Assembly (NCBI GenBank): GCA_024689505.1
Contig: JAILDJ010000271.1
Location: forward strand, 1-64,000
From: Clostridiales bacterium
GTDB lineage: Bacteria > Bacillota > Clostridia > Lachnospirales > Bianqueaceae
Direction of reading: 5' to 3'
DNA: 64,000 nt
The translations under genes and the position numbers were made by a program. Below the pieces are notes generated by a model. It did not search any database. It was given only the letters and a program-made list of their open reading frames with translations, and was not told where the DNA came from. This document shows positions 57,122 through 64,000 of this stretch, piece after piece (position 1 is the stretch's first letter; each line of letters opens with the position of its first letter).

Positions 57122-57874
57122 ATGCGTACATTTTTGCTGGAAGGATGTATCGATAGCGTCGCATCAGCAGCTGCCGCGGCAAGGGGCGGAGCAGACCGAT
57201 TGGAGGTCTGTGCGGACCTGCCGGTCGGGGGCACAACGGTACGGCCCTCCGTCTTTCGTCAGATCCGGGAACAGGTGCAGATCCCGCTGCGTGTCCTGAT
57301 CCGTCCTCGTTTTGGGGACTTTCTCTTCGATGAGATGCAGATCCGGGAAATGGAGGAGGATATCCGGACGCTGAAAGATCTAGGTGCGGATGGGGTCGTG
57401 ATCGGGGCACTGCGGCCGGATGGGACTTTGGACACAAAAGTGTTGAAGCGCTTGATCCTTGCGGCAGGAGGACTGCCTGTTACATTGCATCGTGCTTTCG
57501 ATATGACCCGGGACCCCATGGAAGCATTGGAAACGGCCATCGGACTTGGGATCGATACGATCCTGACTTCTGGGCAGCGGGACGTTTGCATTGATGGTAT
57601 AGAGCTGCTGAAAGCCCTTCATGAACAGGCCGACGGCCGTATCCATATCATGTGCGGCAGCGGTGTGAAAGCGGAGAATATCGAAAGTTTAGCGCACGCG
57701 ACAGGGATCCGTTCTTTTCACATGTCAGGCAGCAAAACGCGCGAAAGCGGGATGATCTATCGAAATCCGAATGTGCACATGGGATTAAAGAACCTGAGCG
57801 AATATGAGATCAGGGAATCGGATGAGGAACAGTTCCGACAGGCGGCTACAGTACTCAGCAAGTTATATGGGTGA
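57122..57874 (+). CDS. cutC: Copper homeostasis protein CutC family
   Basis: LEGCIDSVASAAAAARGGADRLEVCADLPVGGTTVRPS, VLIRPRFGDFLF, VTLHRAFDM and ILTSGQ. Confidence 0.96.
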   Translation: MRTFLLEGCIDSVASAAAAARGGADRLEVCADLPVGGTTVRPSVFRQIREQVQIPLRVLIRPRFGDFLFDEMQIREMEEDIRTLKDLGADGVVIGALRPDGTLDTKVLKRLILAAGGLPVTLHRAFDMTRDPMEALETAIGLGIDTILTSGQRDVCIDGIELLKALHEQADGRIHIMCGSGVKAENIESLAHATGIRSFHMSGSKTRESGMIYRNPNVHMGLKNLSEYEIRESDEEQFRQAATVLSKLYG

Positions 57875-57891
57875 AAAATCTTTACAGGTTA

Positions 57892-57920
57892 TTGATTTAC
57901 AATGGAATCGATGTTACAAT
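57892..57920 (+). promoter_or_regulatory. Promoter of the flavodoxin-like gene
   Basis: TTGATT - 17 bp - TACAAT. Confidence 0.55.
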
Positions 57921-57989
57921 AAAACAAATACAATGCCCGTATGTGCAGGATGCTTGCACTGCGGAACATCATAGAAAGGATCGATTCCC

Positions 57990-58427
57990 ATGAAATTACA
58001 GACATTCTTCTTCAGTAAAGACGAGCGTGGCGGACAGGCCCGCCTGATCGGCGAGCAGCTTGGCGATCTGTTCAAGTGCAAATGTGACCAGATCCCCCCG
58101 GCATATCAGTGCAACCGTGAAAAGCTTGTCATCATTACCTACGAAAAGTATGGTAAGCTGCAGAAGAAATTTACGGAATTCATTGAAAGTCTTACGACTG
58201 AAAAGGTGCTCAATGTAGCTCTGATCGAACTGTCCAACAACGGTAACGAAGGCTTTGGCGATCTGGAAGCCATCTTCGACAAGAACGGTGTCAAAGTCGT
58301 TGAGACCCTGGGCCTGAAGGTCAAGAAAGGCCTGTTCAGCTCGCCGAAGGTTACCGATGAGCAGATCAAAGAGGCTGTTGATTTCGCACACAGGATCGCG
58401 GCTTCCATGTTCGATTCCATCAACTGA
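57990..58427 (+). CDS. Small conserved hypothetical protein, flavodoxin-like
   Basis: 145 aa monocistronic ORF with its own promoter, RBS and terminator. LVIITYEKYGKLQKKFTEFIESL weakly resembles flavodoxin-like proteins. Confidence 0.65.
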   Translation: MKLQTFFFSKDERGGQARLIGEQLGDLFKCKCDQIPPAYQCNREKLVIITYEKYGKLQKKFTEFIESLTTEKVLNVALIELSNNGNEGFGDLEAIFDKNGVKVVETLGLKVKKGLFSSPKVTDEQIKEAVDFAHRIAASMFDSIN

Positions 58428-58444
58428 TCGATCAAATCCATAAA

Positions 58445-58471
58445 ACTGCCCTCAAAGGAGGGCGGTTTTTT
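58445..58471 (+). terminator. Intrinsic terminator
   Basis: actgccctc-aaag-gagggcggt then tttttt. Confidence 0.85.
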
Positions 58472-58494
58472 GTTAACGGAAAGATACAAAAAGG

Positions 58495-58523
58495 TTGATT
58501 CTTCTATAGGGCTGCGCTATAAT
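58495..58523 (+). promoter_or_regulatory. Promoter of ddl
   Basis: TTGATT - 17 bp - TATAAT. Confidence 0.65.
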
Positions 58524-58571
58524 GAACAAAGTGTCTTGATATAATAAAGATATCTATAAGGAGTTATCGAT

Positions 58572-59618
58572 ATGAATATAGCATTGGTCTATGGAGGTGT
58601 TTCTTCGGAACATGAGATCTCCTGCCTGTCCGCGAAAACGATCTATAAGGCTCTTGATCCGGAGCGTTATGAAGTCACACTGATCTTCATCACAAAAGAT
58701 GGGCAGTGGAAACTGGTCGATCACATCCAGGACTATACGGAGGAAGCGTATGCAACATTTCCGACCGCAGTGGTGATCCCGAGCAAAGAAGAAATGAATT
58801 GCCTTATCCTGGAAGAACCGGTCCGTCGGCTGCATATCGATCTGGCCATCCCTGTACTGCATGGATTGGGCGGTGAAGATGGAACGATCCAGGGATTGTT
58901 TGAAATGGCAGGGATCCCATATGTCGGATGCGGAGTCATCGCTTCTGCGGCAGCCATGGATAAGATCACGACCAAGAAGATCGTGGCACCGTTGGGCATC
59001 CGTCAGGCACGCTTCGTGGATGTGTATCGCCATGAGCTGAACCATATGGAAGATGTCATCGCCAAAGTGGAGGAGACGCTGGACTATCCGGTGTTCGTCA
59101 AGCCTTCCAATGCCGGGTCTTCCGTAGGTGTTTCTCAGGCGAACGACCGTACCGAGTTAGCAGCAGGACTGCATACAGCGGCTGTGCAGGACAGACGCAT
59201 CCTGGTGGAAGAATCCATCGTCGGACATGAAGTCGAATGTGCGGTACTGGGCAATCTGGACGTTGCGGCATCCCGCGTGGGCGAGATCCTCGCGGCCGAC
59301 AGTTTCTATACCTACGATGCCAAATATAACAACCCTGAATCGCAGACTGTCATTGCGGACTATCTCCCTGAGGAGACGATCCAGGAGATCCGGAAGGATG
59401 CGGTACAGATCTTCAAAGCACTGGACGGAAGTGGCCTTGCACGGGTCGATTTCTTCGTGGAAAAAGAGACTGGTGAAGTCGTCTTCAACGAGATCAATAC
59501 CTTCCCGGGCTTCACATCGATCAGTATGTATCCCACCCTTTGGATCCATGAAGGATTCACCATAGAGGGGTTGGTCGACAGATTGATCCAGCTGGGCTTG
59601 GAACGCGAACACAAATGA
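58572..59618 (+). CDS. ddl: D-alanine--D-alanine ligase
   Basis: VYGGVSSEHEISCLSA, PVLHGLGGEDGTIQGLFEMAGIPYVGCGV, FVKPSNAGSSVGVS and FNEINTFPGFTSISMYP. Confidence 0.97.
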   Translation: MNIALVYGGVSSEHEISCLSAKTIYKALDPERYEVTLIFITKDGQWKLVDHIQDYTEEAYATFPTAVVIPSKEEMNCLILEEPVRRLHIDLAIPVLHGLGGEDGTIQGLFEMAGIPYVGCGVIASAAAMDKITTKKIVAPLGIRQARFVDVYRHELNHMEDVIAKVEETLDYPVFVKPSNAGSSVGVSQANDRTELAAGLHTAAVQDRRILVEESIVGHEVECAVLGNLDVAASRVGEILAADSFYTYDAKYNNPESQTVIADYLPEETIQEIRKDAVQIFKALDGSGLARVDFFVEKETGEVVFNEINTFPGFTSISMYPTLWIHEGFTIEGLVDRLIQLGLEREHK

Positions 59619-60088
59619 GCAGTCGGCAAAAGCCCGCGCATATCACATTGTTCTCGAGAGAGCAGGCGGGCAATGAAGTACAGACGGACCGGTTCGAATT
59701 TGATGGCGTTTGGTTTGAAAAGGCGGGAAAACCCTTCATCCTTTTTGAAGAACCTTTGGAAGATGGCACTTTGGTGCGTTCGGCACTGCGGATCGATCCG
59801 GATAAAGTCGCGGTGCTGCGTCATGAAAAAGTCGGTGGGCATCTGATCCTGGATCCGAACCACCGACAAAAAATGAAACATCCATCGCCTTATGGAATGT
59901 TGGAGTTTTATGTGACGACACATCGCCTGGAGGCCGAAGTCTTGAAAGAACAGATCCGGATCCGCGCGGAATACAGCCTGCAGCTTTTGTTTGATGAACA
60001 AGAAGCACCGGATCCGCAAAAGCAAGATGTGTACAGGAGTCTTGAACTCCACATCAACGAGCAAAAAATGAGCTCATCGGATAAGTAA
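59615..60088 (+). CDS. DUF1934 (calycin-like) domain protein
   Basis: Lipocalin-like beta pattern; HPSPYGMLEFYVTTHRLE...IRAEYSLQL. ATGA overlap with ddl. Confidence 0.7.
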   Translation: MSSRQKPAHITLFSREQAGNEVQTDRFEFDGVWFEKAGKPFILFEEPLEDGTLVRSALRIDPDKVAVLRHEKVGGHLILDPNHRQKMKHPSPYGMLEFYVTTHRLEAEVLKEQIRIRAEYSLQLLFDEQEAPDPQKQDVYRSLELHINEQKMSSSDK

Positions 60089-60106
60089 TGTCCGATGAGC
60101 TTTCTT
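60071..60106. terminator. Bidirectional terminator overlapping the last codons and stop of the DUF1934 gene
   Basis: agctcatcgga-taagtaatg-tccgatgagct, flanked by aaaaaa on the left and a T-rich tract on the right. The stop codon (60086-60088) is in the loop. Confidence 0.75.
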
Positions 60107-60694
60107 TTATCGATTCTTTTTGCTGCGTTTGGCACCGCCGGTGTACATGCGCTGCTGATCACGCGCGGCTTTCTTGGCGGCTTCAACGGCCTGTTTGCCG
60201 TCAGGATGCTGCTTTTTCTTTGTGGGCTCGGTGTCGTTCTGCACCTTGTTCAGCTTGTTCTGCAGCTTTTCACGGAGTGTGAGCTTCCGCGGAGGTGCTA
60301 CGTATTTCTCGCCCTTCTTAGCGGTAGAGAAGCCCAGGATGTAGGCACCGGAGATCTCCAATTTGAGAACGCGCTTGACCGGGAGCACTTCATAGACTTT
60401 CGGATCGCACAGCATCGTCATGAACTGTGGCCCGACTTTGACTTTGACCATGGGCATTTTACGGATCTTCAAGTAGAAGGGAACGCCCTCTATGGCCTGT
60501 TTCGGCAGATTGGATTCTGTCAGTTTCATTTTCTTTTTATCGATGACCATGGCGGATATCGTTTGGCGGTTCTGCTGGATCATGGTCTGGGATTCCGCCT
60601 GCTTTTTCTGCAGTTTGTTGCCCAGGAAATACAGACCTACGAGCAGAAGTGCCACCACCAGGATGACGGTAAAGACTATACCTAAGGTATCCAT
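60107..60694 (-). CDS. Hypothetical membrane-anchored protein with highly basic C-terminal tail
   Basis: N-terminal TM segment (GIVFTVILVVALLLVGLYFLG), conserved-looking middle, Lys/Arg-rich tail ending GGAKRSKKNR. Confidence 0.75.
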   Translation of the reverse strand: MDTLGIVFTVILVVALLLVGLYFLGNKLQKKQAESQTMIQQNRQTISAMVIDKKKMKLTESNLPKQAIEGVPFYLKIRKMPMVKVKVGPQFMTMLCDPKVYEVLPVKRVLKLEISGAYILGFSTAKKGEKYVAPPRKLTLREKLQNKLNKVQNDTEPTKKKQHPDGKQAVEAAKKAARDQQRMYTGGAKRSKKNR

Positions 60695-60778
60695 GAATAC
60701 GACCTCCTATACATAACTTGATATAGTGTAACTGATTTCCAACCGTTCGTCAAGTGGACAATTCCTCCTGACATCAAT

Positions 60779-60807
60779 TTGCAACCGTTGGCACTTTATG
60801 CTATCAT
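60779..60807 (+). promoter_or_regulatory. Promoter of the cob gene cluster
   Basis: TTGCAA - 17 bp - TATCAT about 30 bp upstream of cobT. Confidence 0.55.
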
Positions 60808-60835
60808 AGAGGTACATAGAGGGAGATCATAAAAT

Positions 60836-61909
60836 ATGAGATATTCCATCAAAGTACCAACGCCGGATACAGAGGCTGCGGCAGAAGCAATACAGCGCTG
60901 TAATCAGCTGATCAAACCTCCGGGCAGTCTGGGTGTGCTGGAAGAGATCGCCATCCGACTGGCAGGGATCCTGGGGACCTCGCATCCGCTGGCAGGTAAA
61001 AAAGCCGTCATTGTCATGGCGGCGGATAACGGTGTCACGAAAGAGGGTGTCGCCAGCGCTCCCAAACATTTCACCGCGATCCAGACCCGGCAGATGCTGC
61101 TGGGGCGAACGGGGGTCGCCGTACTGGCGCGGCAGGCTGGCGCAGCACTGCGCGTCGTCGATGTCGGTATCGAGGGCGAACTGGAAGCACCGGGGCTTAT
61201 CCAGGAAAAGATCCGGCATGGCACAGGTAATATCCTATGGGAAGATGCCATGACAGAAGAGGAACTCTTGCAGGCAATGGAAGTCGGACGTGCTCAGGTC
61301 CGGATCTTGAAAGCGCAAGGCGTCACCACGGTCGGCATCGGAGAGATGGGGATCGGTAACACTACGACGACAGCTGCCATCCTGCATGCATTGCGCCCAG
61401 ACGTGGAACTGGAAGGGATCGTAGGAAAGGGAGCGGGGCTTACAGAAGCAGCGCGGCAGAAGAAGATACAGGTCATCCGGGCGGCTGTATCGAGAGCGGT
61501 GCTGACACCGGAGGATCCCTTGCGGATCCTGCAATGTGTCGGAGGCCTGGACATCGCGGCCATGACCGGCGCATACCTTGGTGCAGCTGCGTTGGGCATC
61601 CCTGCCGTGATCGACGGCGTCATCAGTATGGTGGCCGCCTATCTGGCCTGGAAGATCTGCCCGGAAGCGAAAGCATATTTCTTTGCCTCCCATCGTTCTG
61701 CGGAACCGGCTTACGAGGTCATGAGCCGGGAAATGGGCCTGGAACCGCCGCTGCATATGCAGATGCGCCTGGGTGAAGGAAGCGGCTGTCCTTTGTTTTT
61801 CGGAATCATGGACATGGCATGTGCCATGCTGAACGATATGGCGACTTTCACAGAGGCAGAGACCGATGGTGGTTTTTTGATCGATATCCGGGAGGAGACC
61901 GGAAAGTAA
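60836..61909 (+). CDS. cobT: Nicotinate-nucleotide--dimethylbenzimidazole phosphoribosyltransferase
   Basis: KPPGSLGVLEEIAIRLAGI, MAADNGVTKEGVASAP and GEMGIGNTTTTAAI. Confidence 0.98.
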   Translation: MRYSIKVPTPDTEAAAEAIQRCNQLIKPPGSLGVLEEIAIRLAGILGTSHPLAGKKAVIVMAADNGVTKEGVASAPKHFTAIQTRQMLLGRTGVAVLARQAGAALRVVDVGIEGELEAPGLIQEKIRHGTGNILWEDAMTEEELLQAMEVGRAQVRILKAQGVTTVGIGEMGIGNTTTTAAILHALRPDVELEGIVGKGAGLTEAARQKKIQVIRAAVSRAVLTPEDPLRILQCVGGLDIAAMTGAYLGAAALGIPAVIDGVISMVAAYLAWKICPEAKAYFFASHRSAEPAYEVMSREMGLEPPLHMQMRLGEGSGCPLFFGIMDMACAMLNDMATFTEAETDGGFLIDIREETGK

Positions 61910-61915
61910 GGATAT

Positions 61916-62497
61916 ATGAAAACAAAAATGTTGATCACGGGCGGGGCGCGCAGCGGGAAAAGCCGTTTTGGCCAGGAGACGGCCGCCCATATCAGCCCGG
62001 AGGGACGGGTCCTGTACGTGGCCACGGCCCGGGTGTGGGACGAGGAGATGGCGGTCCGCGTGCAGAAGCACAAAGACAGCCGGCCCGCGTGCTGGGACAC
62101 TTATGAAGGGTACGAACATCTGGGGGAGAAGCTTCTGTCCTGGAGTGAGCAGTATGAGACGGTGCTGATCGATTGTGTCACGATGTTACTGACCAATGGC
62201 ATCTTCGATCGGATCGGTTCACAGGATCCGGATACTTTGACCAAAGAGCAGATCCTTATGCTGGAACAGGATGCGGAGAAAACGATCCAGGAATTGATCC
62301 GGGGCATCGAAGGGACAGCATGCAATGTGCTGCTGATCACCAATGAACTGGGCTCTGGTGTAGTCCCGGAGCGTCTGCTGGGACGGGTCTTCCGGGATAT
62401 GGCCGGCAGGGCCAATCAGCAGCTGGCAGCATCGATGCCGGAGGTCTGTTTGATGGTGAGTGGCCTGCCGTTGATGGTGAAGGGGGCATTGCCATGA
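61916..62497 (+). CDS. cobU: Bifunctional adenosylcobinamide kinase / adenosylcobinamide-phosphate guanylyltransferase
   Basis: LITGGARSGKSRFGQETA, DCVTMLLTNG and TNELGSGVVPE. Confidence 0.96.
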   Translation: MKTKMLITGGARSGKSRFGQETAAHISPEGRVLYVATARVWDEEMAVRVQKHKDSRPACWDTYEGYEHLGEKLLSWSEQYETVLIDCVTMLLTNGIFDRIGSQDPDTLTKEQILMLEQDAEKTIQELIRGIEGTACNVLLITNELGSGVVPERLLGRVFRDMAGRANQQLAASMPEVCLMVSGLPLMVKGALP

Positions 62498-63279
62498 TCC
62501 TTTTGGAATGCAAGGCGCTGATTTTTTGCCTGCAGTTTCTGACCCGCCTGCCGCTGCCCTTCCGCATCGAAGGTCCTGATGATCTTTTTGCCCGCGGTAC
62601 CGTCTTTTTCCCACTGGCCGGTGCTTTGATCGGTGTGCTGGACGCAGCCGTTTACTGGCTTATAAGTCAGTGGGCGGGGCCTTGGACGGCAGCCTGTCTG
62701 GTCGTTTTGTTCGACTCCTGGATCACCGGTGGATTGCATCTGGATGGCCTTGCGGACACGGCCGATGCCTTTGGCAGCTGGCAGAGCCGCGACAGGATGC
62801 TGGAGATCATGAAGGACAGTCGCATTGGAACGGCGGGCGTGCTTGCCGTTGCGGGCGTTCTGATCGGACGCATCGCGTTGTATGGTGAATTGATGAGCCG
62901 TGGATTACCGCTCCGGACCCTGCTGGGTATCATAGCGGTCATTCCCTGCATCAGCCGGACGGGTATGGTCATGTTGATCTACGCTTCCCGGTATGCAAGG
63001 GAAAATGGCTTGGGCGGGATGTTTTTCATGTACAGGAATAAGATCGACGTAGCCTTTTTCATCACCCTTATACTGGCCGCGGGGCTCATCTATCTGCTGC
63101 TGCCTTCGTGGATCAGTCTGATCCTGGTGGGAACGAGCTGCATCACGGGTCTGCTGCACAGGGTTCGGTGTTATCGCAAGATCGGCGGCATGACCGGAGA
63201 CACCTTAGGTGCCGGACTTGAGTGGATGGAAGCGGCTATGGGTCTGGCGGCGGTCATCGCCGTCTTTTATCTGGTATAA
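62494..63279 (+). CDS. cobS: Adenosylcobinamide-GDP ribazoletransferase
   Basis: LQFLTRLPLP, GGLHLDGLADTADAFGSW, MKDSRIGTAGVLA and GGMTGDTLGAGLEWMEA. Confidence 0.96.
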   Translation: MILLECKALIFCLQFLTRLPLPFRIEGPDDLFARGTVFFPLAGALIGVLDAAVYWLISQWAGPWTAACLVVLFDSWITGGLHLDGLADTADAFGSWQSRDRMLEIMKDSRIGTAGVLAVAGVLIGRIALYGELMSRGLPLRTLLGIIAVIPCISRTGMVMLIYASRYARENGLGGMFFMYRNKIDVAFFITLILAAGLIYLLLPSWISLILVGTSCITGLLHRVRCYRKIGGMTGDTLGAGLEWMEAAMGLAAVIAVFYLV

Positions 63280-63288
63280 GGAGGGCGT

Positions 63289-63891
63289 ATGCAGATCTAT
63301 TTGATGCGCCATGGGCTGACGGAATATAATCTGACAGGCCGCTTCACCGGCCGTGCGGATGTACCGCTGCATCCTGACGGGGCTGCGCAGGCAGAGCAGG
63401 TCCATGAAATGCTGAAAAACGTACAGTTCGACCGCGTGATCGCTTCTTCTCAACAACGGGCGGTCCGAACGGCGCAGATCGTAGCGCCGGGACATCCGGT
63501 GGAAGCGATGGAAGAACTGGTGGAACTGGACGTGGGCACCTGGACCGGACATACCTGGGCTGAGGTCGAAGAGATGGACCCCGAAGGTGCCAGGCGTCAT
63601 GAGGAGGACTGGACGGCAGCCGTAGGCGGCGGAGAAACGGCGGATGATATGTTCGAACGGGTCGGCAGAGCGGTGCGAGAGGTCCTCGCCACCTCAGCCC
63701 TCGATGATACTGTTTTGATCGTTTCTCATGGCGGACCCATGCGTGTCCTGGCCACGCTTTTGCTGGATCTTCCCAAAGAAGTATACTGGCATCTGGTCGC
63801 AGGACAAGGGTCTTACAGCCTGCTGACAGCATATCCCGAATCTCCACTGTGGTTCTCGATCGCGGAGTGGAACAGCAGGAGGATCCGGTAA
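63289..63891 (+). CDS. Histidine phosphatase family protein (probable alpha-ribazole phosphatase, CobC-like)
   Basis: IYLMRHGLTEYNLTGRFTGRADVPL, ASSQQRAVRTAQ and VSHGGPMRVL; last gene of the cob cluster. Confidence 0.85.
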   Translation: MQIYLMRHGLTEYNLTGRFTGRADVPLHPDGAAQAEQVHEMLKNVQFDRVIASSQQRAVRTAQIVAPGHPVEAMEELVELDVGTWTGHTWAEVEEMDPEGARRHEEDWTAAVGGGETADDMFERVGRAVREVLATSALDDTVLIVSHGGPMRVLATLLLDLPKEVYWHLVAGQGSYSLLTAYPESPLWFSIAEWNSRRIR

Positions 63892-63906
63892 AAAGGCATA
63901 AAAAAA

Positions 63907-63924
63907 CCACCCGAGATCGGGTGG
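63907..63924 (-). terminator. Terminator downstream of tRNA-Gly
   Basis: ccacccga-ga-tcgggtgg with a T-run on the minus strand. Confidence 0.75.
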
Positions 63925-63930
63925 ATATAG

Positions 63931-64000
63931 AGCGCGAAACGAGATTCGAACTCGCGACCCTCGCCTTGGCAAGGCGATGCTCTACCACTGAGCCATTCGC
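63931..64000 (-). tRNA. tRNA-Gly (anticodon GCC), missing about 2 nt of its 5' end at the window edge
   Basis: Minus strand (..)GCGAATGGCTCAGTGGTAGAGCATCGCCTTGCCAAGGCGAGGGTCGCGAGTTCGAATCTCGTTTCGCGCT. Anticodon loop TTGCCAA. Acceptor pairing needs two bases beyond position 64000. Confidence 0.93.

Noticed and set aside
1-64000. CRISPR arrays, transposons, prophage or toxin-antitoxin modules
   Set aside because: No spaced direct repeats, transposase, integrase or phage structural ORFs were seen. The window looks like stable core chromosome apart from the specific loci noted.

Overview
This is a chromosomal window from a Bacillota (Firmicutes) genome. Nearly all of it is protein-coding, and most genes belong to recognisable families. 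From left to right: (1) a dlt-like surface-acylation operon, truncated at its 5' end, that contains an ornithine/DAP-type PLP decarboxylase next to the carrier protein (2-4644); (2) asnA and an AraC regulator on the minus strand; (3) ispF followed by a 10-gene Mrp/Mbh-type cation-antiporter operon with four tandem complex-I-like pump subunits and no redox subunits (6733-16540); (4) comM (minus), dprA, topA, and an orphan SigD-like sigma factor directly upstream of rpsB-tsf; (5) a 3D-domain protein on the minus strand, then pyrH-frr-uppS-cdsA-dxr-rseP-ispG-polC; (6) a GldA/F/G-like ABC system with a DUF4340 protein; (7) an ACT-domain protein, hom and aspartokinase, then araD; (8) a complete Gram-positive type Tad/Flp pilus locus (45679-54769); (9) a methyltransferase, hslO, a DUF3783 protein, tRNA-Leu(CAG), cutC, ddl and a DUF1934 protein; (10) cobT-cobU-cobS-phosphatase; and (11) a tRNA-Gly(GCC) cut off by the window end. 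The best candidate for an undescribed system is the dlt-like operon. Its gene content suggests amino-acid decarboxylation on a carrier protein (as in BtrI/BtrK of butirosin biosynthesis) coupled to MBOAT/SGNH surface transfer. The four-pump Mbh-ordered antiporter is second. No CRISPR array, transposase, prophage or rRNA was seen. Family calls come from reading motifs, not from database searches.
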